The notes under the pieces are model-generated. The model saw only the letters and a list, made by a program, of their open reading frames with translations. It had not been told where the DNA came from and did not search any database. Positions 15,586 to 23,801 of a stretch of 51,660 bases of DNA are shown one piece after another; within the stretch, counting starts at the first letter, position 1, and every line of letters begins with the position of its first letter. Origin of the DNA: DASYQV01 sp036005125 (GTDB lineage Bacteria; Acidobacteriota; Vicinamibacteria; Vicinamibacterales; UBA2999); NCBI GenBank assembly GCA_036005125.1, contig DASYQV010000079.1, forward strand, positions 1 through 51,660. Direction: 5' to 3'. The translations under genes and the position numbers were made by a program.

Positions 15586-18162
15586 ATGGCCCGCTGGCAG
15601 AAGCGCGCTCGTCTTGGCATTGCTGTCTTCGGGATCGTATTCGCGGCGGGCCTGTTTGCGACCATTCGTGAGCGCGAAAAACCGATCCCGCCAACCGTGC
15701 CCAGCCGTCTGGATCCCAAGGCAGTCATCGAGAGCTCGGGCAGCCGACTCCTCCGGATCACCGGAACCAAGCTGGACTTCGAGGTCCTCTCGGATCGCCA
15801 GCTCGCGTACGAGAACGGAGCCGCCAAGCTGTTCGGCGTCCGCATCATCGTCAAGGAGCGCGACGGCCGTGACTTCCTCGTGACGGGGCGGGAGGCGCAG
15901 ACAGGGGAGAGCGAGAAGCTGCTGCAGCTCACCGGTGATGTGAAGCTCGTCGCAAGCGACGGCTTCGAGCTGACGACCGATCATGCCACGTTCAACCAGG
16001 ACGACGGCGTCGTCCGCGCACCCGGCCCGGTGGTCTTCCGGAAGGGCCGGATGAGCGGGTCCGGTATGGGGATGTCGTACGACAAGAATACCGACGTGTT
16101 GACCGTCAACAACCAGTCGCGCGTCAAGACGACGGACGAGGGTGACAACACATCGATGGAGTTCAGTTCCGGTACAGCCGTACTGGCGCGAAAGGAGGAC
16201 CGCCTGCGACTCGAACGCAGCGTGCACGCGCTTCGGCACGAACAGGTCCTCGAGGCGGACAACGCGTTGGCGAAGCTGACCGAAAACGACGAGCAGGTCA
16301 CGTACATCGAACTCCGCGGCAACAGCCGGGTCGCTGGCGGTTCCAACACGTTCGATTCGATGAGCGCTCGCGACATCGACCTCGACTACAGCGACGACGG
16401 CCAGGTGCTCGAGGCCGTCATCCTGAGCGGGAGCGGCGCTATCGTGCTGAAAGGCGAGAACGGCGCGCCGGGTCGGCAGATTCTCGGCGACTCGCTGCAA
16501 ATCGGCGTCGCGCCCGATGGCGCGGTGACCTCGGTGGCCGCGCGCGAAAACGTCCAACTCGACATTCCCGCTGGCCAGGGAAGGCCGGCGCGGCGCGTGC
16601 GTGCACAAGTGCTCGACGGCACTGGCGAAGCCGGTAAGGGTTTGACGGCCGCCAAGTTCACCGATCGTGTCGAATACCGCGAGGAGAGCCCGAAGGCGCC
16701 AACTCGCGTCGGGCGTTCGCGCGCGCTCCAGGTGGCCCTCAATGGCGACCAGGTGGACAACGCAGTGTTCACGGGAAGCGTGGTGTTCGAGGATCAGGGA
16801 TTGCGCGCGTCGGCCGCCCGGGCGGAATACGAGCCGACAAAGGACCTCTTGCATTTGAGGGGCGCGGATCAGGGCGGTGGACCGCGCGTGGCCGACGAGC
16901 AGGTACTCATCGACGCGGCATCAATTGATGTGACGCTCGAGGGTCGCCGGATGCTGGCATCCGGTGCCGCAAAAACAGTCTTGCAGCCGAGCGCCGCCGC
17001 AGGCGTAAAGGGGAAGGACAGCCCGAAGATGCCCGGTCTGCTCGAGCAGAAGCAGCCGACCAACGTGAGCGCCGCGTCGGTGGAGTACGACGGTGACTCC
17101 GGGCGCGCTGTCTACGCGGGCGCCGCCCAGCTCTGGCAAGGCGACACGGCTATCCGGGGTGACCGCATCACGATCGATCGCAGCAAGGGCGATATGTCGG
17201 CTGTCGGATCGGCACGCTCGACGCTGCTCTTGAACGGCACGAGCTCGATAGGCCGCGCCGACGAAATCCGCTACGACGACGCCCGCCGGCAGATCATTTA
17301 CGAAAGTGCCGGCGCGTCAGATGCGATTGACCGGAAGGATGCTGGCGCGGGTGCGCGAGGTGGCGCACCGGCCACACCGGCACTGGCCGCACCGGCACCG
17401 GCCGCACCGGCACCGGCCGCACCGGCACCGGCCACACCGGCACCGGCCACACCGGCACCGGCCGCACCGGCACCGGCCACACCGGCACCAGCCGCACCGG
17501 CACCGGCCGCACCGGTACCGGGTACACCAACACCAGCCACACCGGCACCTGCCACGCCCGCACCCGTCGCTCCTCCAGCCGTCCCACCCGCGCAACTGAG
17601 TGGGCCGCAGGGCGATCTACGCAGCCCTCGCATCGTGGTGCACATGGCGGCGACGGGCAACAGCATGGATCGGTTGGAAGCATTCATGTACGTCGACCTG
17701 CATGTCGATATACGCGCCGCGACGGGCTCGCGGTTGACCTACTACACGGCCGAGGAGCGCTACGTCATAACGGGCGTTCCTGGCAAGCCCGTCAAGGTGA
17801 TCGAGGGCTGCCGCGAGACGACGGGCATGACGTTGACCTTCTTCAAATCGACAGATAGGATCATCGTCGAAGGCAACGAGGAGCGTCGCACTGAGACGAA
17901 GAGAGCGGGACCGTGTCAGGAACCGCGCTCGAGCGGAATACATCAACCGCACTCGCACGATCAGAGCCGCGCGCTACACGCTGCGTTCAGGGCCTTTCCC
18001 ATCGGGACGCCGTCAGGCGTCCCGCGGAAACTCTGGAGGCCGTCAGACGACCTGCCGGTGAAACTGGGGTCGTCAGGCCTTCCGCCGAGCCTCGGGTGGC
18101 CGTCAGGTCTCCCGCTGAAAACCGAGCAGCTCACGGTACTCGTCGAGCGGTCGCGGACGTAG
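15586..18162 (+). CDS. LptC/LptA-like LPS-transport bridge protein, oversized fusion
   Basis: 858 residues from ATG 15586. One N-terminal transmembrane anchor (residues about 8-28) is followed by an LptC-like jellyroll (KLDFEVLSDRQLAYENGAAKLFGVRII, in the 55-80 region). Repeated OstA/LptA-type beta-strand modules continue to about 590; motifs include LTGDVKLVASDGFELTTDHATFN and DNAVFTGSVVFEDQGLRASAARAEY. An Ala-Pro linker (about 594-668) precedes a last OstA-like module (IVVHMAATGNSMDRLEAF, VIEGCRETTGMTLTFFKS). The tail carries four 10-residue tandem repeats (about 808-848). Separate LptC and LptA are about 190 residues each elsewhere, so this looks like both in one chain with extra beta modules. 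It sits directly before lptB, the usual place. The stop TAG overlaps the lptB GTG. Confidence 0.82.
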   Translation: MARWQKRARLGIAVFGIVFAAGLFATIREREKPIPPTVPSRLDPKAVIESSGSRLLRITGTKLDFEVLSDRQLAYENGAAKLFGVRIIVKERDGRDFLVTGREAQTGESEKLLQLTGDVKLVASDGFELTTDHATFNQDDGVVRAPGPVVFRKGRMSGSGMGMSYDKNTDVLTVNNQSRVKTTDEGDNTSMEFSSGTAVLARKEDRLRLERSVHALRHEQVLEADNALAKLTENDEQVTYIELRGNSRVAGGSNTFDSMSARDIDLDYSDDGQVLEAVILSGSGAIVLKGENGAPGRQILGDSLQIGVAPDGAVTSVAARENVQLDIPAGQGRPARRVRAQVLDGTGEAGKGLTAAKFTDRVEYREESPKAPTRVGRSRALQVALNGDQVDNAVFTGSVVFEDQGLRASAARAEYEPTKDLLHLRGADQGGGPRVADEQVLIDAASIDVTLEGRRMLASGAAKTVLQPSAAAGVKGKDSPKMPGLLEQKQPTNVSAASVEYDGDSGRAVYAGAAQLWQGDTAIRGDRITIDRSKGDMSAVGSARSTLLLNGTSSIGRADEIRYDDARRQIIYESAGASDAIDRKDAGAGARGGAPATPALAAPAPAAPAPAAPAPATPAPATPAPAAPAPATPAPAAPAPAAPVPGTPTPATPAPATPAPVAPPAVPPAQLSGPQGDLRSPRIVVHMAATGNSMDRLEAFMYVDLHVDIRAATGSRLTYYTAEERYVITGVPGKPVKVIEGCRETTGMTLTFFKSTDRIIVEGNEERRTETKRAGPCQEPRSSGIHQPHSHDQSRALHAAFRAFPIGTPSGVPRKLWRPSDDLPVKLGSSGLPPSLGWPSGLPLKTEQLTVLVERSRT
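17368..17590 (+). repeat. In-frame Ala-Pro linker coded by short tandem repeats
   Basis: The words GCACCGGCC and ACACCGGCA are reiterated about 18 times, encoding APAPAAPAPATPAP within the LptC/A-like protein. Purity is high at the 5' end and decays toward 17590. The period is short (6-12 nt), so length variation by slippage is expected. It forms a flexible, probably periplasm-spanning linker between OstA-like modules. Confidence 0.9.
18010..18129 (+). repeat. Four 30-bp tandem repeats at the lptA-like/lptB junction
   Basis: CGTCAGG/A recurs at exactly 18011, 18041, 18071 and 18101, giving four units of 30 bp with about 60-70% mutual identity. As 30 is divisible by 3 the repeats stay in frame: in the LptC/A-like frame they read as x-PSGLP-x-KLG-type decapeptides. 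In the next frame they read as open AVRRPAETLE-type decapeptides continuous with lptB. They lie immediately before the TAGTG overlap of the two genes. Confidence 0.85.
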
Positions 18163-18887
18163 TGTCCATTCTGCGCACGCATGAGCTCACGAAATCGTAC
18201 AGCGGTCGAACCGTGGTGCGTGGCGTGAGCCTTGAAGTCGAGTCCGGCGAAGTGGTCGGCCTGCTGGGGGCCAACGGGGCGGGCAAGACGACGATGTTCT
18301 ACATGACCGTTGGCCTGACGACACCGGATTCGGGCCGCGTGATTCTCGATGGCGAGGACGTGACTGACGACCCGATGTATGTGCGCGCCCGGAAGGGCAT
18401 CGGGTATCTCCCCCAGGAGCCGTCGATTTTCCGGGGGCTGACGGTCGAACAGAACATCCTGGCAATCCTCGAGACGCTCGACCTCGATGCCAGCGCGCGC
18501 ACCGAGCGTCTGGAGGAGCTGCTCGCGGAACTGAACCTCACGCCGCTCGCCAAGGCGGCCGCCTACACGCTGTCAGGCGGCGAGCGTCGGCGCGCGGAGA
18601 TCACGCGGGCCTTGGTGATCTCGCCGCGGTTCATGCTGCTCGACGAGCCGTTCGCGGGGATCGATCCGATAGCGGTGACCGATATTCAGAAAATCATCTT
18701 TCACCTGAAGGAGCGTGGCATCGGCGTGCTGATCACGGATCACAACGTGCGCGAGACGCTGCGCATCACGGACCGGGCATACATCGTGCACGACGGCGTC
18801 ATCTTTCGGAGCGGTACCCCCGATTCGCTCACGGCTGACGAGGATGTGCGCCGGATTTATCTGGGGGCCGACTTCCGGTTGGACTAA
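18162..18887 (+). CDS. lptB: LPS export ABC transporter ATP-binding protein LptB
   Basis: 241 residues. The cytoplasmic ATPase that powers LPS extraction by LptFG. Walker A GANGAGKTT, Q-loop GYLPQEPSIFRGLTVEQN, ABC signature LSGGERRRAEITRAL, Walker B FMLLDEPFAGIDP and switch His in LITDHNVRETL are all intact, and these exact strings are characteristic of LptB. I chose GTG 18162 (VSILRTHELTKSYSG) because it gives the standard 241-residue protein and overlaps the upstream TAG. The frame is open further upstream through the 30-bp repeats but has no LptB homology there. Confidence 0.97.
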   Translation: MSILRTHELTKSYSGRTVVRGVSLEVESGEVVGLLGANGAGKTTMFYMTVGLTTPDSGRVILDGEDVTDDPMYVRARKGIGYLPQEPSIFRGLTVEQNILAILETLDLDASARTERLEELLAELNLTPLAKAAAYTLSGGERRRAEITRALVISPRFMLLDEPFAGIDPIAVTDIQKIIFHLKERGIGVLITDHNVRETLRITDRAYIVHDGVIFRSGTPDSLTADEDVRRIYLGADFRLD

Positions 18888-18945
18888 GATGGAAAACGTG
18901 CCTCGATGGAGCCCGGACGGGGCGTCGGTGAAGCAGAACTGAAGC

Positions 18946-20373
18946 ATGGCGATTCAGCAGAAACTACATACGAAGCTCGTCCAGAAGCTGATTCTGACGC
19001 CATCGCTCCAGCAGGCCATCAAGCTTCTGCCAATGTCCACGCTCGAGCTGTCGGAGCTGCTCAACCAGGAGATGGTCGAGAACCCGATGCTCGAAGAGGT
19101 GCCCACGGAAGAGCTGCAGCCCGTCGAAGCCGCCCCCGAAAAGCCGGCAGAAGAAAAGCCGCCGGCCGAGAAAGGCGATACCTGGGACGACCAGGACTAC
19201 GAGTACTTCTTCGGTGACTATCTCGATGACGGCTACAGGCCTCGGACGCCGACCGAGGTCAAGGAACTGCCGCCCATCGAGAACACCCTCTCCACCTCCT
19301 CGTCGCTCTCCGACCACCTCCTGTGGCAGCTTTCGATGCAGACCGACGACCCGGTGCTCCGCGAGATCGGCGAGGCCATCATTGGAAACCTCGACGACGA
19401 CGGTTACCTCGTCGCGACGCTGGATGAGATCGCGTCGATGGGGCCCTGGTCACCAGACGACGTCGAGCGGGCACTCAGGCTGGTCCAATCCTTCGACCCG
19501 ATCGGTATTGCCGCGCGCGACCTCCAGGAATGTCTGACGCTGCAGATTCGGCACCTCGGCTTGACCGGATCGCCCGCGGAGAAAATCGTCACCGAGCACC
19601 TGCGTCTGCTGCAGAACCATCAGGTGCCGGAGCTCGCCCGCAAGCTCGGGATGTCGATCGACGACCTGAAGCAGCACGTGGAGCTGATTCGGCACCTGGA
19701 TCCAAAGCCGGGCAGCCGGCATAATCCGTCGCAGTCGCAGTACGTCATCCCCGACGTCTACGTCGTGAAGGTCGAGGACCAGTACGTCGCGGTCCTCAAC
19801 GAAGAAGGGCTGCCGCAACTCCGCATCAGCCCCGTGTACCGTCGCCTCCTCGACAAGAGCGCTGCGGAGAACACCGACGAGACGCGCGCGTACGTGAAGG
19901 ACAAGTTCCGATCGGCGCTGTGGCTGATCAAGTCAGTCGAGCAGCGCCAGAAGACGATTCACAAGGTCGCGACGAGCATCATCAACTTTCAGAAGGACTT
20001 CCTCGATCACGGGATCGAGTACCTGCGCCCGCTCGTGCTGCGGGACGTCGCCAACGACATCGGTATGCACGAGTCGACCGTCAGCCGTGTAGTGACCAAC
20101 AAGTACATGCATACGCCGCAGGGCGTGTTCGAGATGAAGTACTTCTTCCACAGCGGCATCGCCAGCTCCTACGGCGAGGCGGTCTCGTCGGTCACGATCA
20201 AGCAGCGGATACGGAAGATCATCGAGCAGGAGGACCCGCGCAAGCCGCTCAGCGATTCCAAGATCGTCAGCATCCTGCAGCGAGAGGGACTCGAGCTCGC
20301 GCGGCGGACGATTGCCAAATATCGCGAGGAGCTGAAGATCCCGACATCCAACCAGCGGAAAGTCCTCTATTGA
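18946..20373 (+). CDS. rpoN: RNA polymerase sigma-54 factor
   Basis: 475 residues. Directs RNA polymerase to -24/-12 promoters that need enhancer-binding ATPases. Region I is the Gln/Leu-rich activator-interaction segment (KLVLTPSLQQAIKLL-like, residues 1-45). Region II is acidic (about 50-100). Then come the core-binding and helix-turn-helix domains and the RpoN box ARRTIAKYREELKIP near the C-terminus. Length matches the family (E. coli 477). Position after lptB and before hpf is the ancestral order. Its presence agrees with an NtrY-type kinase in the same window, though no -24/-12 promoter was identified here. Confidence 0.97.
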   Translation: MAIQQKLHTKLVQKLILTPSLQQAIKLLPMSTLELSELLNQEMVENPMLEEVPTEELQPVEAAPEKPAEEKPPAEKGDTWDDQDYEYFFGDYLDDGYRPRTPTEVKELPPIENTLSTSSSLSDHLLWQLSMQTDDPVLREIGEAIIGNLDDDGYLVATLDEIASMGPWSPDDVERALRLVQSFDPIGIAARDLQECLTLQIRHLGLTGSPAEKIVTEHLRLLQNHQVPELARKLGMSIDDLKQHVELIRHLDPKPGSRHNPSQSQYVIPDVYVVKVEDQYVAVLNEEGLPQLRISPVYRRLLDKSAAENTDETRAYVKDKFRSALWLIKSVEQRQKTIHKVATSIINFQKDFLDHGIEYLRPLVLRDVANDIGMHESTVSRVVTNKYMHTPQGVFEMKYFFHSGIASSYGEAVSSVTIKQRIRKIIEQEDPRKPLSDSKIVSILQREGLELARRTIAKYREELKIPTSNQRKVLY

Positions 20374-20412
20374 ACAGTGCCCTGTATGTGAACAGCGCTC
20401 TGTACTGACCGC

Positions 20413-20964
20413 ATGCGCCTCGAACTGACCGGTCGTCACGTCTCCATTTCGTCTACCCTGCGCCGGCTCGTTCAACAACAGCTGGCGCGCCTCGACCGTG
20501 TGCTGAACGACAGCGCCATCTCCTGCCAGACGGTGCTGACACAGGAGAAGTACCGGCACCACGTCGAAATAACGCTGCACGCGCGGGGCGAGCGCTTCAT
20601 GCACGGCGTCGGCACCGCGCGCGACTGGGAAACCTCGATTCGCGAGGCTGCCGAGAAGATCGAGGTCCAGGTTCGCAAGCAGAAGGGCAAATGGAAGGAA
20701 CGGAAGCGGCGCGGCACCTTGGCGAAGGCCGCGGCGCCCCCCGCGGCCGCCGCATCGGTTCTGGCCGCAGAGGAACCCCAGCAGATCCGCATCATTCGCG
20801 CGCGCCGGTACGCCGTGAAGCCGATGTCGGTCGACGAGGCGGCGCTCGAGGTCGCCGAGGGCCGCGACGCGTTCATCGTCTTTCGCAACGCCCTGACCGA
20901 CACGGTCAACGTCCTGTTCCGCCGCCCTGACGGCAACCTGGGGTTGATAGAACCGGAGGCGTAA
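20413..20964 (+). CDS. hpf: Ribosome hibernation promoting factor, long form
   Basis: 183 residues. Binds the 30S decoding region and, in the long form, dimerises 70S ribosomes into 100S during starvation. The N-terminal beta-alpha-beta domain (residues 1-100, MRLELTGRHVSISSTLRRLV) is followed by an Ala-rich linker. The C-terminal dimerisation domain (about 125-180, IRIIRARRYAVKPMSVDEAALE and DTVNVLFRRPDGNLGLIEP) marks the long type. The 39-bp gap after rpoN holds a near tandem duplication of TGAACAGTGCCCTGTATG. Same operon as rpoN by spacing. Confidence 0.95.
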   Translation: MRLELTGRHVSISSTLRRLVQQQLARLDRVLNDSAISCQTVLTQEKYRHHVEITLHARGERFMHGVGTARDWETSIREAAEKIEVQVRKQKGKWKERKRRGTLAKAAAPPAAAASVLAAEEPQQIRIIRARRYAVKPMSVDEAALEVAEGRDAFIVFRNALTDTVNVLFRRPDGNLGLIEPEA

Positions 20965-20981
20965 TTCACTCGTTCGAAGCT

Positions 20982-21084
20982 GGCGCGCGCAGCGCGCCCA
21001 CGAAAATTCTGTGCGACCCAGCCAAGGGCTCTGCCCCCCGCCGGCGCGCGCGAACTGACGGAAGATCAAGGGCAGAGCCCTTGG
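20982..21084. repeat. Composite two-hairpin intergenic element, copy 1
   Basis: First hairpin: GGCGCGC-GCA-GCGCGCC (20982-20998). Second: CCAAGGGCTCTGCCC (21022-21036) pairs perfectly with GGGCAGAGCCCTTGG (21070-21084). The same two parts in the same order occur at 26067-26146, where AAGGGCAGAGCCCTT is identical. This copy ends 10 nt before the hprK start, so it lies in the hprK leader and could terminate or attenuate between hpf and hprK. Confidence 0.85.
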
Positions 21085-21094
21085 GTGGTTCGTG

Positions 21095-22084
21095 ATGGCC
21101 CCGTCGCCCGGTGTCACAATCGCAGGTCTGCTTGGCAGTCATCCGGAATCGATCGGCCTCCCCATCGAGGTGGCTGCGGGGGCGGCCGGCCTCGAGCGCG
21201 CCATCACGAGTCCCCACATCCAGAAAACCGGTCTTGCCCTGGCGGGCTTCCACGAGTACCTCCGGCCCGGTCGCGTGCTCGTGTTCGGCGAGAGCGAGAT
21301 GCGGTACCTCGAGAGCCTCACGGTCCCGGGCCGCATCGACACGCTCGCGAATGTCTTCGTCCGGGACATCCCGTGCGTGCTGATCACGAGCGGGGTCACG
21401 CCTCAGCCCGAGCTGCTGGCGGCAGCCGAACGCTACAACATGCCGCTCCTGATCACGAGCACGGCGACGCTGCTTGCGATGGCCAAGCTGACGTCGCTGC
21501 TCGAGGACTGGCTCGCGGCGCGCGAGGTCATTCATGGCGTGCTGCTCGACATTCTGGGCCTCGGCGTCCTGATCGTAGGGGAGAGCGGCATCGGGAAGAG
21601 CGAGTGCGCGCTCGACCTGGTCGTCCGCGGTCATCGGCTGGTGGCCGACGACACCGTGGAGATCCTCCGCCGCAGCGAGACGGTGCTGATCGGCACGTGT
21701 CCCGAGCTGACTCGCCACCACATGGAGATTCGCGGGCTCGGCGTCATCAACGTCCGCGACATTTTCGGCATCGCCTCGACGCGGGCTTCCAAGCGCGTGG
21801 AGCTGGTGGTGCAGCTCGAACGGTGGGACCCGTCGCGCGAGTACGACCGGCTCGGGCTCGAAGAGCGCTCTCACGAGGTGCTCGGACTGAAGATCCCGTT
21901 GATCCAGATGCCGGTGGCGCCGGGACGCAATCTGGCGATCCTCGTCGAGGTGGCCGCGCGAAATCAGCTCCTGCGCGTGCGCGGCCTCAATGCCGCCCGC
22001 GCGCTCGTCGAGCGTCTCGATCGTCGGCTTCGCGATGCCTCGGAAATCGAGGAAGACGATGTCGAGCACGGGGGATCCGTGTGA
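21095..22084 (+). CDS. hprK: HPr kinase/phosphorylase
   Basis: 329 residues. Phosphorylates HPr on Ser46 with ATP and reverses it with phosphate, setting the state of the PTS. The N-terminal domain (about 1-130) precedes the P-loop GESGIGKSECAL (G162-S169). The family signature follows in MEIRGLGVINVRDIFG and LIQMPVAPGRNLAILVEVAARN. GTG 21092 directly before ATG 21095 is an alternative start of one extra residue. The target residue is present: the HPr in this cluster has Ser46 in GKSIMGILLL. The 3' end overlaps rapZ by four bases. Confidence 0.95.
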   Translation: MAPSPGVTIAGLLGSHPESIGLPIEVAAGAAGLERAITSPHIQKTGLALAGFHEYLRPGRVLVFGESEMRYLESLTVPGRIDTLANVFVRDIPCVLITSGVTPQPELLAAAERYNMPLLITSTATLLAMAKLTSLLEDWLAAREVIHGVLLDILGLGVLIVGESGIGKSECALDLVVRGHRLVADDTVEILRRSETVLIGTCPELTRHHMEIRGLGVINVRDIFGIASTRASKRVELVVQLERWDPSREYDRLGLEERSHEVLGLKIPLIQMPVAPGRNLAILVEVAARNQLLRVRGLNAARALVERLDRRLRDASEIEEDDVEHGGSV

Positions 22085-22998
22085 AGACACACGTGCCGGT
22101 CTCTACACACAGGAACAGCCGGCAACCCGCCGCTCGCGGCACCCGTCGCTTCATCATCCTCACCGGACTCTCCGGCTCGGGGAAGTCGCACGCCATTCGC
22201 GCGCTCGAGGACCTCGGGTACTTCTGCATCGACAACCTGCCGACCACGCTCATCCCGACGATCGCGGGACTGTCGGCGCGGGACGACAGCGGCATCGGAA
22301 AGGTGGCGATCGTGGTCGATGTGCGCGAGGGCGGGTTTCTCCGCGACTTCCCCAAAGTCTACCGGAAGCTGAGAGCGACGCCCGGTGTCGAGCCGATGCT
22401 GATCTTTCTCGAGGCGAGCCATTCCGCGTTGGTGCGCCGGTTCAGCGAGACACGCCGCCCGCACCCGCTGGCGCGCAACCGTTCGGTCGCCGAGGGAATT
22501 CGCGAGGAGCGGTCGAAGCTGAACGCCATCCGCTCGATGGCTGACCTGATCCTCGACACGTCCAACCTGACGGTCCACGAGCTGCGCGATGTCTTCCAGA
22601 AGCTGTCGCGCGACACCGCGCGACGGGCCGAGATGGTCGTCAACCTCGTCAGTTTCGGGTACAAGCACGGCGTCCCCCTCGACGCCGACCTGATCTTCGA
22701 TGTCCGCTGCCTGCCGAACCCGCACTTCGTGGACCGGCTGCGCCACATGACCGGCCGGGAGCGGCCGGTCGTGCAGTACATGCGGCGGCATGCCTCGACC
22801 AGGGAGTTCATCGACCGGCTGACCTCGTTTCTCCAATTCGCCCTCCCGCAGTACGTGCAGGAGGGGAAGAGCTACCTGACGATCGGGATCGGGTGCACCG
22901 GCGGACAACATCGATCGGTCATGATTGCAGAGGCGCTTCGCAAATCGCTCGCGCCGGTGAAGAATGTTCGGTTGAGGGTGAAGCACAGGGATGGTTGA
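22081..22998 (+). CDS. rapZ: RNase adapter / nucleotide-binding protein RapZ
   Basis: 305 residues. In enterobacteria RapZ steers RNase E to the GlmZ sRNA to control glucosamine-6-phosphate synthase; outside that group it is a conserved NTP-binding partner of PTS genes of less certain role. Walker A GLSGSGKSHAIRALEDLGY, IDNLPTTLIP, RRPHPLA, and the C-terminal TIGIGCTGGQHRSV are diagnostic. GTG 22081 overlaps the hprK TGA as GTGA, giving VKTHVPVSTHRNS; the first 20 residues are longer than usual. An amino-sugar pathway gene set appears 22 kb away, which may or may not be related. Confidence 0.94.
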   Translation: MKTHVPVSTHRNSRQPAARGTRRFIILTGLSGSGKSHAIRALEDLGYFCIDNLPTTLIPTIAGLSARDDSGIGKVAIVVDVREGGFLRDFPKVYRKLRATPGVEPMLIFLEASHSALVRRFSETRRPHPLARNRSVAEGIREERSKLNAIRSMADLILDTSNLTVHELRDVFQKLSRDTARRAEMVVNLVSFGYKHGVPLDADLIFDVRCLPNPHFVDRLRHMTGRERPVVQYMRRHASTREFIDRLTSFLQFALPQYVQEGKSYLTIGIGCTGGQHRSVMIAEALRKSLAPVKNVRLRVKHRDG

Positions 22999-23013
22999 GA
23001 CTGGATCACGTGA

Positions 23014-23421
23014 ATGTTTGGCGTCGTCGTGGTGACCCACGGCCATCTGGCCACCGAGCTCCTCAATGCCGCCGAGACGATTGTGGGCGATCTGCCGCGG
23101 TTCACGGCACTCTCGATCGGCTGGCACGAGGATGTCCGCGACGCGCGCGAGGAGATCGCGCAGGCCATCGAACGTGTGCAAGGGGAGTCGGGGGTGCTGC
23201 TGCTGACGGACATGTTCGGCGGCACGCCGACGAACCTCGGCCTGACATTTCTCGAGCACGGCCGCGTCGAGGTGATCAGCGGCGTCAATCTGCCCATGCT
23301 GATCAAGGTCGCCAGCATGACCGACCGCGTCGATCTCCTCGAGGTCGCCCGCGAGCTGCGCGAGCACGGCCGCAACGCGATTTGGGTGGCGTCGGACCTG
23401 CTGCGAGGGGAGAAGACGTGA
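23014..23421 (+). CDS. PTS EIIA component, mannose (ManX) family
   Basis: 135 residues. Single-domain EIIA-Man: accepts phosphate from HPr on the His of the THGHLA motif (His9), with VLLLTDMFGGTPTNL as the second signature. The EIIB, EIIC and EIID partners needed for sugar transport are absent here, so the protein probably serves as a phosphorylation sensor. It is 15 bp from rapZ. The companion HPr and EI genes follow after a palindromic spacer. Confidence 0.93.
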   Translation: MFGVVVVTHGHLATELLNAAETIVGDLPRFTALSIGWHEDVRDAREEIAQAIERVQGESGVLLLTDMFGGTPTNLGLTFLEHGRVEVISGVNLPMLIKVASMTDRVDLLEVARELREHGRNAIWVASDLLRGEKT

Positions 23422-23424
23422 CTC

Positions 23425-23504
23425 GCCACGAAGGACACGAAGCCTCTTTCTTGCTTCGTGACCTTCGTCGACTTCGTGGCTCATGACTTCGTGGCCTTCG
23501 TGGC
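23425..23504. repeat. CTTCGTGGC inverted repeat between EIIA and HPr genes
   Basis: GCCACGAAGGACACGAAG (23425-23442) is complementary to CTTCGTGGCCTTCGTGGC (23487-23504) with one mismatch. The loop contains more CTTCGTG words. It begins four bases after the EIIA stop inside an otherwise tightly packed operon, so it probably sets relative expression by partial termination or mRNA-end protection. Confidence 0.8.
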
Positions 23505-23522
23505 TGACGTGAGGAACGCAAC

Positions 23523-23801
23523 GTGACGTCCCGTTCCGTCACCGTCACGAATCCGCTGGGCCTGCACGCGCGGGCGGCGGCGAGGTTCGTCCATCTGGCG
23601 GCGCGGTTCGAGTCGCAGATTCGTGTCGGGCACGACGTGCGGGTCATGGACGGCAAGAGCATCATGGGCATCCTGCTACTCTCGGCCGCGCGCGGCACCA
23701 CGATTACGATCACGGCGGACGGTCCCGACGAGATCAACGCCGTGGACGCGCTGTGCGGGCTGGTGGCATCTGGATTCGGCGAGGGAACGTGGAGCGGCTG
23801 A
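23523..23801 (+). CDS. ptsH: Phosphocarrier protein HPr
   Basis: 92 residues. Carries phosphate from EI to EIIA on His15 (NPLGLHARAAARF) and is the HprK substrate at Ser46 (DGKSIMGILLL); both sites are intact. Start GTG 23523 follows a GAGGA ribosome-binding site at a good distance. The gene overlaps ptsI by 13 bp, so EI and HPr are translationally coupled. Confidence 0.96.
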   Translation: MTSRSVTVTNPLGLHARAAARFVHLAARFESQIRVGHDVRVMDGKSIMGILLLSAARGTTITITADGPDEINAVDALCGLVASGFGEGTWSG

